Position numbers and translations under genes: made by a program
NCBI RefSeq assembly: GCF_030867145.1
Contig: NC_134414.1
Coordinates: 77,304,504-77,368,503, forward strand
Length of the DNA: 64,000 nt
Reading direction: 5' to 3'
Source: Opisthocomus hoazin
Lineage: Eukaryota; Chordata; Aves; Opisthocomiformes; Opisthocomidae
Shown here: positions 24,001 through 34,767 of the stretch, one piece after another
How the letters are laid out: every line of letters starts with the position of its first letter
Numbering within the stretch: the stretch's first letter is position 1
Notes under the pieces: generated by a model
The model's input: the letters and a program-made list of their open reading frames with translations, nothing else
Databases searched by the model: none
Told to the model about the DNA's origin: nothing

Positions 24001-24849
24001 CTCCCCATCTTTGTAGCTCTCATCTGGACTCTCTCCAGTAGCTCCTCATCTTTCTTGAACTGGGGAGCCCAGAACTGGACACAGTCCTCCAGATGGGGTC
24101 TCACTAGGGCAGAGTAGAGGGGGAGGAGAACCTCCCTCGACCTGCTGGCCACACTCTTCTTAATGCACCCCAGGATCCCATTGCCCTTTTTGGCAGCCAG
24201 GGCACACTGCTGGCTCATGGTTAACCTGTCGTCCACCAGGACACCCAGGTCCCTCTCCACAGAGCTGCTCTCCAGCAGGTCCACCCCGAGCCTGTACTGG
24301 TGCATGGGGTTGTTCCTCCCCAGGTGCAGGACCCTGCACTTGCCCTTGTTGAACTTCATCGTGGCTCCATACCTTGTTTCTCTTTTTCAATGTGTTTCTT
24401 AATGTCTTCAGCTCTGGTCATGTACTCAGCTATTTTCTGACGGTAATGGTGCTTTTTGGGCTCGTCCTTCGTGGCTGTGAACCAAACGCACGCAGGCCAG
24501 TCCTCCTCGGGGGGGGGAAGCGCCGGGAGTCCGGTCCCGCTCCTTCCCCCCCCTCGCCGCCGGCCGACCGGGCACCGGGGCCGGCCCCCGCGGCCACACC
24601 CGGCTTCTGCCCCCCGTCCCGGGCCGTAGGCGAGGCCCGACCGCCCCGACGGCTGCAGCCCGACGCCCGGCAGACCCTCGCCCCTCGCCCGGTACCTCTC
24701 ACCACCTGCAGCAGGAGGTCGATGCCCTCCTGGTAGCACACCAGCGACTCCTGGAACCGACACGCCACGTCCAGCTCCACCGCACGCTTCACCGTCTCCG
24801 CGCCGGCCCGCTCCAGCGCGGCGGTGCCGTCCCCCCCCGTCCGCGACAT
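21032..24849 (-). CDS. MITD1: MIT domain-containing protein 1
   Basis: Binds ESCRT-III tails at the midbody and helps complete cytokinesis. Seven coding exons on the minus strand: 24849-24696, 24474-24373, 23480-23344, 23261-23175, 22483-22368, 21275-21215, 21127-21032. They sum to 753 nt and 250 residues; human MITD1 is 249. The N-terminal MIT domain (VKRAVELD...[18 protein letters not shown]) runs over residues 15-90. The C-terminal phospholipase-D-like domain contains [70 protein letters not shown] and [18 protein letters not shown]. Intron 3 starts with GC rather than GT (CAG|GCAAGT). A CR1 fills most of intron 2, and a repeat (R3) lies in intron 5. It is divergent to MRPL30 across a shared promoter. 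Confidence 0.96.
21338..22201 (+). repeat. Inverted-repeat segment R3 (partner at 38407-39275), LTR-like
   Basis: Matches the reverse complement of 38407-39275 from CACGTGACACACAAG to ATCTACTATT. A stretch around 21800-21870 (CGGTTTCTTTGTTCGGGGTC) has the look of an LTR R/U5 region, so this may be a solo LTR, but no target duplication can be assigned. Treat the family as undetermined. It lies in MITD1 intron 5. Confidence 0.75.
22505..22516 (+). repeat. Poly-G run
   Basis: A run of G bases beside MITD1 exon 5, on the intron-4 side. It is a poly-C tract in the sense orientation, 20 bp upstream of the splice acceptor. Confidence 0.7.
23586..24361 (-). mobile_element. CR1 LINE in MITD1 intron 2, next to the splice donor
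   Basis: Minus-strand CR1 ORF2 C-terminal part, open for 141 codons at 23934-24359 ([20 protein letters not shown]...), then the 3' UTR and the CATTCTGTGATGCAC end. It is in the same orientation as MITD1. Its 5' truncation point lies about 11 bp downstream of the exon 2 donor (CAAG|GTATGG), so exon 2 nearly touches LINE sequence. Confidence 0.93.
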
Positions 24850-25330
24850 GGGCACCAGGACCGGGGCCGGGCCGGCGCCGGGGCCGGGGCGGGCGGGAGG
24901 CCGCTGCGCATGCGCGCCGCCTCCCCCGCCGCCGGGGGAACAGAAACCGAGGCGGAGCGGGAGGGAAAGGGGCTGTGCCTCACCCTTGTCCCTCCGCCGG
25001 CGCGGAACTGCAGCGCCGCGGCGCTGGTGCCCGGCCCGGAGCGTTGCGCACCGCCATGGCGGCCGCCGCTGGTGGAGGCGGCCTGGGGCACGCAGCGGCT
25101 TGGAAGGTGGCGGCTCCGGCTGCGGCCGGGGGGTTCGGTTCGGGCCTGGCGCCGCGGAGAGGGGGAAGGGACAGGGGGCGGTTGGGGGCGGCAGGAGGGG
25201 CCGCGCTTCACGCTGCTGCGAGCTTCGCCGCTCGGGGCCCGGCGGGTGCCTCCCGTGAGGGGAGAGCGCGGCCGTCGGGAAGGCCGGGGAGCCCGCGGGG
25301 TGCTGCAGCCGCTGGCGGGCGGGAAGAGCT
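24480..25330. promoter_or_regulatory. CpG island with bidirectional promoter of MITD1 (-) and MRPL30 (+)
   Basis: Very GC- and CpG-rich. The two start codons (24849 minus, 25056 plus) are 206 bp apart, head to head. No TATA box is seen, as is usual for housekeeping bidirectional promoters. The same head-to-head pair exists in mammals. Long open frames on both strands here result from the lack of AT-rich stop codons. Confidence 0.9.
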
Positions 25331-27676
25331 GCGAGGGGAGTCCCGACAGGTTGTGTCCTGCTCTCTTGGCAGATGCTGGGGAAGAGGATGGAGGGGATGG
25401 CGTCCGCAGCGTGGGTGCGTTGTCTGTTTACCAGGTCGAGAATTCCAGACTCGGTACGTGCTTCAGTAGCTGTGAAACTGAACAATAGGCATTAGCCTCC
25501 TGAACTCGGTGCTTCCTGAGGAACGACGGATTTCCAGAGACTGTGAGATGAGCAGGGTCACGGCACACGGGGTGAAGAGCTGGCTGAAGGGCAGAGCCCA
25601 AAGGGTTGTACTGAATGGGGCTACATCTGGCTGGCGACCGGTCACCAGCGGTGCTCCTCAAGGCTCAGTCCCACCCAGGGCCAGTTCTGTTCAATATCTT
25701 GATCAACGATCTGGATGGAGGAGTTGAATGCACCGTTAGCAAGTTTGCTGGTGATGCTGAACTGGGGAGTGCGGTTGACTCTCTCGAGGGACAAGAGGCC
25801 TTGCAGAGGGATCTAGATAGGTTGGAGCATTGGGCTATGATTAATGACATGGAATGTAACAAGTCCAGATGCTGGATTCTGCACCTGGACAGAGTAATGC
25901 CAGGCATAAGCACAAACTGGGAGAGGAGCGGCCGGAGAGCAGCCCTGCAGAAAGGGACATGGTGTATTTTACATTTAGCTTATCTTTTTGCAAGATACTG
26001 TCTAGTGTAAGCTGACTATTTTCCTTCGTTCTTAAAGCCTGTGGAAAAACCTGCCCTTCAGAGGCTAAGCAGAGGTTCTGTAATGAGATGCATGTGAATT
26101 CAGTGCTGTGCTGGTGTAGTGTTGTGTGTGTATTTCTGTGCACTTATGTGGCCAAACTCAAGAGTACAAACCATTATAAAAATATGTTTGACTTAATGTT
26201 ATAAAAGCTATATTTGAGGTCCCTTGTTGGTGCTTTGACCTTCTGAAAAGGAAGGTAGTTAACTATGTAAGAAATTTTACCAAGGTTGAAGTATATTTTA
26301 AAGAGTTACTTTGTTAACTATAATAATCGTTTTTCAGATATTTAGAAAAACCCTCTGCTTTTGTGAACTTCTTATTCTAGGTATTTCAGCCACGGCCTGG
26401 AGATCATGAAAAGTATGGAGGTGACCCTGAGCAGCCCCACAAAATACACGTTATTACGAGAATAAAAAGTGTAATTGGTCGCCCGTATTGGGAAAAGAAG
26501 ATAATACGTGATCTTGGACTGGAGAAAGTATGATTGTTGTTCTTTGTACTTCCTGTGTGCATCAGAAATGTGGAAATGTAGGGTAGAATTAAGGTGGTGG
26601 TTTTTTTAAGGACCTCAGTGTCGCAGTCACAAATCTGGGACTGTTTTACAGCTGCTATAAATGTAATTGAGAAATCGATGGTGTGTTGAAGAGCTGAGAG
26701 GAACATTAACAGCAAATGTCCATTTAGTGGGAGTTCAGAATATCACTTTGTGGTATTGCTCTGCATGCCTGAGGAGAGCCTTACCTTGAGAATTCTGCTA
26801 AAATAATTAAAATAGTTTTGTAAATTCATTTAATTCAGGGGTTTTTTTCTGTGGATCATATTATTCAGGTATTGCAGGCAGGCAAATAAGACTCATTTAT
26901 TAAAGAAAAGGCTTCCAAATCCAAAAGGGATGATAAATTTCCAAACAGACTCTTAAGAGTTTCCGTCAAAGATGTGTTTATCCAAATTTTTTACACCAAC
27001 TGCACTTTGTTAAAATATTTGTGTAGTCAGTGTTATATTACAGAGAAAAAATGTTTGCTTGATCAATTTAAGATCTGTCTGAAGCAAGCGGTCTTACTCC
27101 TAAACTACTGTATTTACATTTACAGTGTTTTTAACAGTTGGGAAAAATTTGAATATATTGACATTGTAATGGGAAGAAAGCTGAATTTGTCATTTTATTG
27201 GAATCGAGAGTTTGATCAAGTTTTGATTTTGTATTTTTATGGGTATTCTTGATGCATAACTTCAAGCCTTACATTTGCAAATACGGTTTATACTTTTACT
27301 GATAGTGTGAAAAGTCCAGTGAACAGAGACTTGGGGTTTCGCAATGCCTTTGTAAGACCTATTCTATGCTTTATGTAGGCACATCAGCCAAGACTGCACA
27401 AAAATATCCCTTCAGTGAATTCCAGACTGAAAGTTGTTAAACATCTGATAAGGTTTGTTAACTGTTTGTTTAATTTGGAGCACTTACTGTAACTCTCATC
27501 TAGTCGTAGGACTTCACTAATAAACAAACTGTTTTGCCTGTAGAATACAGCCACTGAAACTACCTTACGGGTTGCCAACGGAAGAGGAAATGTCGGACAC
27601 CTTTCTTACAAGCAAGGGAGAGCTTGTCATTAAACGGCGTCTGAAACCTGTGGAGCAGAAAGAAATTAGTTCCTAA
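25056..27676 (+). CDS. MRPL30: Mitochondrial large ribosomal subunit protein uL30m
   Basis: Component of the 39S mitoribosomal subunit, with an L30 ferredoxin-like fold. Coding exons: 25056-25106 (tentative), 25373-25453, 26381-26527, 27379-27452, 27544-27676. With the tentative first exon the product is 161 residues, the same as human MRPL30. Recognised blocks: FTRSRIPDS (exon 2), [21 protein letters not shown] and [16 protein letters not shown] (exon 3), [18 protein letters not shown] (exon 4), [19 protein letters not shown] and [11 protein letters not shown] (exon 5). The first exon uses ATG at 25056 and a weak donor (AAG|GTGGCG). If that exon is non-coding, translation would start at the ATG that opens exon 2 (25373), giving 144 residues. 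Exons 2-5 are certain. Confidence 0.94.
25545..25965 (+). mobile_element. CR1 LINE fragment in an MRPL30 intron
   Basis: Internal RT fragment: [27 protein letters not shown] and [25 protein letters not shown] (block C, FAGD in place of FADD). Truncated at both ends and with frame breaks near 25670 between the two parts. Confidence 0.88.
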
Positions 27677-27705
27677 GGTGTGCTGGTTGGATCTCTGTTC
27701 TGTCA

Positions 27706-27711
27706 AATAAA
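27706..27711 (+). terminator. Polyadenylation signal of MRPL30
   Basis: AATAAA 30 bp after the MRPL30 stop codon. Confidence 0.8.
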
Positions 27712-28577
27712 TAATTTAACTCCCAAGTTAAGAGTTTGTGTATGAAATGTAAGCTTAATTCTTACCCTGTCTGGTATGAGTGGTGGAGGTGACACCGATG
27801 CTTACAGATGGGTTACATGTGTACAGATATGAAATTCAGTGTTGGCAATGTTTGCCTGAAGTATTAAATAAGTCATAGGCTTTCTACCCTGTTTTAACTT
27901 TGTGGCAAGATTACTGCAGTTTATGGCTAGCTATTAGAGAACTTCAAAGTCAAATAAGCAAAGAATGGAGTAGATTTAACTAATGATGGTGAGGACATTT
28001 CCCAGTTAACAGTAAAAGCTTACGGTGATGGTGCATGACTTCACCGTTACTGTGTGAAGGAAGGGACTGGAATTGAAAAGCCCTCTGTTTACCGGCTACG
28101 TGAGAATCGACTGGATATCCACAGAGAGAGTCATTTGATTGAGGCAGGCATTTGGGTGTCTTGCCTTGGTCGTCCGGATCTCACACTTGCTCCTTAGCAA
28201 ACAGTCTGTCGTCTGGCCTCCTCTGTAGCTTAAAGAGTACCCGAACTCCCCATTTGGGAGTAACAGGGGTGATTCACATCTTGGTAGGCTGTATAATTTG
28301 TCATTCAGGAAACACACTATCTCACTTCGTATGTCATATTTCTTGATCTTAATGTTTAATAATACTAGCTTAAGAGCTGCAGTCTGTGTCAAAGCTGATG
28401 CTTTTCCTGTTCTAAAATTGCAAACTTTAGAAATCTGGGGACCCTGAAGTGTGCCTCTGATGCAAATTAGTAAGTTTATAAAATAACACCTTTCATTGAA
28501 GGATCTTGTATACTACTGTGGATATTTTTATTTACAGTTTGAAGAATTGCGGCCAAAGCTAGAAAGCTGCTGCTGTA

Positions 28578-29156
28578 TCAAAAGATAAAGTAGTTTTCGT
28601 TCCCGTCAGCGTAAATTCCATCGTTTACCACACTGAGCCTCTCCCACACTAGACGTGCTGTAGAGGAGTTTATCTTAATGACTGTATGTTGTGAGAAGAT
28701 CAGAGGGATACGGTCGCCAAGAATGACTGTCTGTCCTTTCTGCATCCTTGCAGAACAGAGTAAACACCAGTGGGAGTTGAGAGGAATAGATATACCAGTA
28801 GAGAGATGTGCAAGCTGCACACACTGTGTGAGGGAGAAAGAAGGACAGGCTGTCGTAGCAGCGCTGGAGACTGTAATGCCTCCTACGAACAGGCCCAAGG
28901 CAGAAACGCAAAACTGAGCTGAAAAACCTCGATTTCTCAACAAGATGCAGGCTATAGTCAGAAGGACACAGAAAACACTAATGGCAGTCTGAAGTATATG
29001 GAATAGCAAGGAAAAAGTGAAGAAGATAAATGAATGCTGCTTTGCTTCCCTCCCTCCTCCCTTCCAGTATCTTTGTAGCATCTTGTGCTGCACTGCGGTA
29101 CAGCTGCAGGCTCTGTGTGGGGTTGAGTGTGTTCCCACAGGGAGGTCCTTAACCAA
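28578..29156 (-). other. Unexplained 192-codon open frame with two possible membrane segments
   Basis: The minus-strand frame from ATG to TGA is uninterrupted for 192 codons. Residues 44-70 (FTFSLLFHILQTAISVFCVL region) and about 75-100 are hydrophobic and could span a membrane. I recognise no family, and there is no CpG-rich promoter, clear Kozak site or synteny support. Chance is a serious alternative in a 64 kb window. Confidence 0.15.
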
Positions 29157-30014
29157 GCTGAAGTTTCAGCCCTCTGAGGGACGTCTGTAGTGCATCCAAG
29201 CTACAGGGCACACTTAAAAAAGCTGGCACAAGTTCGAGGGCCCGGAAAATTAGGCAAATGCGTCTTGTTGCTGAGGGACAGCCAACATAAGCCTTGTACC
29301 AGGAGTGGTGGCCCAGAGCACCAAAGCCGGGATCGCTCAGCCTTGCCAAGCGCGTTCAGGATTGGCGTTCGCGGCGCTGCAGGCTGGTGGATCTCCAGCA
29401 GAGGGAGAGCTGCCAGTTGTGTCCTACGCGGCAGGTGTGTGGATCGGGACCTTCTGCTCATTGCACTGCACAGGCGCCGCAGCCTTCGCAAGTACCGCCA
29501 TGTCAGCTGGGAAGAATGTGTTGATGCACAAGCTTGCTTGGTACTGTGCGCTACTGAAAATGTGTGCGATAAACTAAGTTAGAACAGAGCCAATAACTGC
29601 CTCCCAAGTGCAGAAAAGGGAAAATGCCTTAGATAGTACCTGTTATCTTTGGGGTAAGGCTTAGATGCAAGAGGTGTTTGCAGCTGTCTTTAATTGACAG
29701 GCTGGCAGTTTTCATGACAAAGGAAATTGTGTTTTCTTAAAATTTTTAATATATGTGTAGGTTTGGGTGTTTCTGAAATGGTGTTTCCTCCAAGGTCACA
29801 ACTGTCATGCAGTCAATCTGCTATCCCAAACCACCTCCTGTATAAGCACGTGAAGATTTTCTCTCGGGTCTAAAACCTGAGCCGACAAGGATGCACCAAC
29901 GCAGTGTGTGTCCACATTCTTTCATTAATGGAGCATTGTACATGCGTCATGTAAATCTTCATGTAAGTCTTTCTGTGCAGGGAACAATCAGGCTGACTTA
30001 AGATGACAGCAAAA

Positions 30015-30280
30015 TTTCAGTTGGATGGTACCTCACGGGTGTCGAGCTTGGCCTCCCGCTCAACGCAGGGCCAGCACTGAGGTCAGACCAGGTTGCTCAG
30101 GACTTTGTCCAGCCTGGTCTTGAAAAGCTCTGAGGACAGGGACAGCTCAGCCTCTCTGGGCAGCCTGCTCGGCTGCCTCGCCGTCCTCACAGGGAAAAGT
30201 TGTGTGCAGAATGCAGTCTTGTGTCCAGTCTGAACTTCTCTTCTTTCAGCTTATCCCTGTTGTTGCTCCTCTTCCCACCT
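30015..30280 (-). mobile_element. Old CR1 LINE 3'-end fragment
   Basis: The minus-strand 3' part of CR1 is recognisable by runs such as GGTTGCTCAGGACTTTGTCC and CTCTCTGGGCAGCCTG. Diverged, with the tail lost. Confidence 0.75.
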
Positions 30281-31413
30281 TGCACTACCAGGAGGAGCCA
30301 GCCTGGCTCTGTCTCTGTTTGGGCACGCAGCTGGCTCGCGCTGAGCATGCTGCTAGGGTAGGACCATTTTCTGTGTCTACCTGCTGTAGCATTTAAAGTT
30401 TATTCAAGCAAATCTTTGGTGCGATATGCGGTAGCAGTGTAGAAACGCACTGTTCTAAGAATAAATTTCTGTGTCTGTGCTATTGCTTTGTTGCAGATTC
30501 ACTTCCTGTTTCAGGTTTGGTAATTCATACGGCAGTGTGAGCAGATCAACACAATTTTAATAATAGCATCAGGATATTTTTAATCTCAGTTACAAAATAT
30601 TAGCTATATGTACCATGTTTAAAACAAGGAAACAACTCCCCCGTGCTCTTTGTTATTTCTCCTTTAGCCACTAGTGATACCCTTGAGGGTTCTTTTTAAC
30701 TGCTCTAAATGACCGTTTAAAATGATTTGTTTATCCTGCATGAACTTGCATCAGATTTTATAAACTACCTGCCATTTTAAAAACATGATGGAATGTGCAT
30801 ATTCTTACTCTAGACCCTGCATTGAAGCTAATACATAGCAGCTTGAGTTTTACAGATTGTTTGCAACTGTAAAGGCTAAACTGAAGTAGTACCAAGGGCA
30901 AAAAAGAAAGGGTAGCGTAGTATTTTCCCTCTTGTCACAGGAAACAGCCACTTTGGGGTCACAGCACCAAAGTTGAGAGCAAATATTCTGAAAGGATATG
31001 ATACACTTTGATATACAATATTTATTGCAAATATTCAATTCCAAACTTGCAGATTGTTAACAACAAGTTAACAAGTAAATTGTTTTTACTGCTGTTAGAC
31101 ACATGTATTGACAGACAAAATCTAAGGCAGATAAAATCTTGTTAAGCAGTGTTATATCTTTCCTGTAGCATTCATCTGCTGCTTCAGAAACTGCAGGCAC
31201 AGATGAAAACTCTGGCTGAATATTATACAAAGTGAGATAAAAAATAAATGGCACAAGATAGGTTACGGTTTGGATTATTAGCAGTGTTATCGTTACAGTT
31301 ATTTTTTTAGCCTTAGCTGAAAAAAAAAAAAAAATCATTGAAAGCCTGCACTTGTTTCTGACTTCATTGCCCTCCCCATTCTTACTGTTTCTGGGGGAGA
31401 AATCCAGGATTTT

Positions 31414-31419
31414 TTTAAT
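31414..31419 (-). terminator. Possible polyadenylation signal of the second lysozyme gene
   Basis: ATTAAA on the minus strand, about 55 bp after the stop codon at 31472. Confidence 0.5.
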
Positions 31420-31471
31420 TAGAAGCAACTTACGCAATCCGTGACTCAAATCTAATAATGACTCAGATATC

Positions 31472-34400
31472 TCAGTACCCATTTCTCTTATAAAACTTGG
31501 CTCTTGCGACCACATCATTGGCGTAGTCGTTGTGTGATGTGCCAACATCCATTTCATTATAGGTCTGAACGTTGCCAGCTCCCGCATTATAGGCTGAAAT
31601 CGCTCCTGAAATGAGAGTGAAAGAAACGCATAAACAGAGGTAATACTTTGTCAGTAAATAAGGAAACAAACAAAAATCACAACTTAAAGGTGTTGCTTTG
31701 GTTTGCAGCTCTCTTTTCAGCAGTATTGTGTTACCATTACTCCTTGCAACTGAGAAATGTCATGATATTTTCCAAGTTTTCCATAAGCCTGCTAGAAAGC
31801 TAACCACATCTTATTCCTCTATTCCTGCTAGTGAGTGTCAAGGGATATTGTTCCACACTTCAGTAAAATGAACAGGGGGACTGGGATATGTTCAAGGTTC
31901 TAAAGCACTCGGTTTTACAGCGTCACCATGCTTGACCTTTCTGTGTGTGAAGGGTTTCAAAGCTGGCAAAACTCTACCTTTGAGCTGCTGTTCCTTTGTC
32001 CATGTTGGGAATTTCTTCTGGATTTGCGTTAGCATCCCACATAAAATCTCTGTGCCTTGTGCTATGTGCTCTCCACTGTCCCATGACCCAACAGTCTTGT
32101 GGTACCGTTTGTCAACCTGAAAGTGAGACAGCAATATCAGCACACCAGAAACCCCACTGTTTATCCAGAGCTCTGCATTGCTTGCAGGCTGCTTGTATTA
32201 ATTTTGATCGTTAACCTCACGGTTTAACTCTTTTGCAGTTGTATAGAGAGGAAGCAAACTTAGCTCAAGGTGCAGGCAAAGCCAGCAGATGCATGAAGAG
32301 CAGACAGTCGGGGCGCTGAAGAGGAATGCCCGCCCCGTCTCCTTGTCTGTCAGAGCCTTAAAAACCCAACACAGCTGCTGCTGTAAAGGTGACAGGGCGC
32401 GGAAAGCAGCCTTACTGCTGCTTAAACTTTCCCAGCTACAAGGTGGCTGCTCCTCTCCTCAGCTGCATCAAGAGCAGGGAAACCCTCTTTCCTCTGCGGA
32501 TCTCCCCTGGATCTCTGCTCCAGTTCTGCTATTCTTCTTCTTCCTCTTCTTCTTCCTCTTTGCTTTTTATCCATGGGGTAGAAAAGCACAAGTCTGAGGG
32601 GGGCTGGAGCTTTTACAGAAGTGGATCCCAGTGCATGCACCAAATGCCTGGGGATTGTACAGGTAGGTGTACAACTTGGCAAACGAGTGAGGCGTGAATG
32701 TAGGCAAGACTAGTGAAACAAGGTCCTCCACTAGCCAGGTCCCTGTGGTGCATGAAGGGTAATTAACATGACTGTTTGTACATGCAGCCTACAGGCCTCC
32801 ACACTTAATGAAAAAAAAATGCTTTTTGAAACAAGATTTATTATCTAAAGTATGACATAGGAACAATTAATCTCTTCACTCCCAAGAGAGCACTGGGAAG
32901 CAAGCAGCGGTTTCACAGTGCAAAAACAACATCCTCATGCCCTGACACTCACTGGTGCCCTTCCCTGGTGCCGGGAGCTGACAGCCGGGTCGGCGTCGGC
33001 TTTATTCTGGCCCAAGAGTTGGCTGAAAAAGTCTAGGGGGTTGCCTTTTGAGGAGACCCCTGCTGCTCTTCTGGCTCTCTGCTTCAGAAGAAGGGTGAGC
33101 TTTGTGCTGTTGAGAAGGTCAACCATACCTGCATTAACCCAAATGCATTGCCGTTGTCACCCCAGCCGTTCTGCAGCACTGTCCCAGCGTGCGACTCTCG
33201 AGAGATAATACCAGCAATCACAGCTGGATCAACACACTTGCTGTTGCCAACTCTTGTAATCATGTCTTTGTATTTCACCATGTTCTTCAAATCTCTTTCT
33301 GCAATCTTCTCCGAGGCAGCAACTCCTACAACACAATGTGCATGACTTTTCCTTTCGTTTTTAAAGTGAGAAACAAGTTGTTCTAACAGTCATTATGACT
33401 CAGCTGACATTTTGTATCCTTATGAATCCATTGTGAAAGAAGCAATGATAGAATTGACCAATTTTGCTGAAGGGTAAGTGCCCTAGAAATCCATACACAG
33501 ATGATAGAAAAGACCGTTTTTCAAATACAGAGGGCAGTTCTCTAACATGCAGACTAAGAGATGGGTCTTCTTGTTTTAAATCTAAGCCTTTGGGTGGATT
33601 AGTCCCAGAGTTAGTTCCTTTTAATTTAGGACTAGAATGAGGGAATGTTCAGAAACTTGGGTCTGATGGAAACCCTCTTAAGGCAGAGAGAAAAGCAGGC
33701 TTGATGGCAGGGGTTGGATGCACCCAGCAGACTTTGCGTTGTCTCTGTGACGATCTTGAATTTCCCTTAGAACATCTCTAAGGCAACTCTATTCCCAACA
33801 TAAACTTATGTGTCCAGTTAAGATCTTTGTTGGTGGTAGAAAAATCTGCTCGTGTGGCAATGACTGGCAGCCAGGGACCAGGATCCGCAACAGGCACGAG
33901 CTTGTGCGTGGATGTACGGGGAGACGAACAACTGAGGTGGTGCCTACCTGCATAGCTCAGACCTTCCGGTCTCGCAGTTGCCTGCGAAGCTCCAGTGGTG
34001 TCAACATTCAGTATATTCCCATACTGCGTCCAACAGCCTAAGAGCAGGATTTACAAGCAGATGTCAAGCCAACGCACTCTGTGACGCATGCCATCAGAGT
34101 GTTTTTGAATCCATGACTGAAACCCATGGCATCATTTCAATCCTACTACAGGCATTTGTGCTAGCAGATGCCATCACGATATCATACGCTCTGGAAAGGA
34201 TTACCTCTCGATCATGCTAGCATAAAGCCACCATGCAGCTTGTGAGGTGAAGTGGTGCTTTGTGCATGATTTATCTCCCCTAATTTTAGCTTGCCTAAAA
34301 CTTAGCTGGCTAGCCTAAGCTTGTGACTTGGGCTGCCCGCAAAGCCAATGGAGAAAGGGACCTCCAACAGGCGGGTTTTCTATTCCAAATTAAAAATAAA

Positions 34401-34703
34401 TCTGAGCATCAAAATAAATCCTGCACTACTTGTTGTCTCCAGCTCGCTTTTCTATAGCTACCGTCAACCAGAAAAATCAAAGAGCAAAATCCTTCAGTTA
34501 TATCCATTACAATTTCTCTGACTTGCAGTTTGTTTGACTTGCAGTTTATCTGCATTTGTCTGTAGCCCGAACAGGCCATTGCAGAAAGGAAAACACGCAA
34601 ACATCAACTGAGAGGAACAACGCTAACCCAAGCCCAGCACTTAATGGAAAACAGACAGTGAATTATCTACAAGAATATCAGACAAAAATCCCAGACCTGA
34701 CAT
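31472..34703 (-). CDS. Goose-type lysozyme paralogue, apparently without signal peptide
   Basis: A second g-type lysozyme (GH23). Exons on the minus strand: 34703-34697 (tentative, ATGTCAG), 34037-33948, 33325-33129, 32116-31978, 31605-31472. Exons 3 and 4 have exactly the lengths of their counterparts in the gene at 8200 (197 and 139 nt). The total is 567 nt, in frame, 188 residues. Catalytic Glu76 (SRESHAG), Asp89 (GWGD) and Asp100 (MQVD) are kept. Three of the four family cysteines are replaced (WTQYG, ASQAT, SYAG) and only Cys63 (KCVDP) remains. The proposed start gives [10 protein letters not shown] with no signal peptide, as in fish g-type lysozymes. The seven-base first exon has a weak donor (CAG|GTCTGG), so the start is an inference; exons 2-5 are firm. 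It resembles the avian lysozyme-g2 type rather than the egg-white type. Confidence 0.9.
32522..32556 (+). repeat. TTC/CTT-rich microsatellite
   Basis: Imperfect (TTC)n run in the third intron of the second lysozyme gene. Confidence 0.8.
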
Positions 34704-34760
34704 GTTTGCTGCAGGATGCCTCTCCACCTTCTCGCTGCGCCTCCTGGAGACAAATGGGCT

Positions 34761-34767
34761 CTTTATC
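34761..34767 (-). promoter_or_regulatory. TATA-like element upstream of the second lysozyme gene
   Basis: GATAAAG on the minus strand, about 60 bp upstream of the proposed ATG at 34703. This suits a short leader of about 30 nt. It supports the proposed start but is not proof. Confidence 0.35.

Larger units (their letters stand above)
27712..31471. other. Intergenic between MRPL30 and the second lysozyme gene
   Basis: Both genes end towards this interval (convergent). It contains an unexplained minus-strand open frame (28578-29156) and one old CR1 fragment (30015-30280). A locally GC-richer patch at 29330-29500 shows no gene. Nothing else was recognised. Confidence 0.5.

Noticed and set aside
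24430-25485. 351-codon minus-strand frame across the MITD1/MRPL30 CpG island
   Set aside because: Only the part coding MITD1 exon 1 is real. The rest reflects GC-rich sequence lacking stop codons, and the protein is low-complexity Arg/Ala/Pro.
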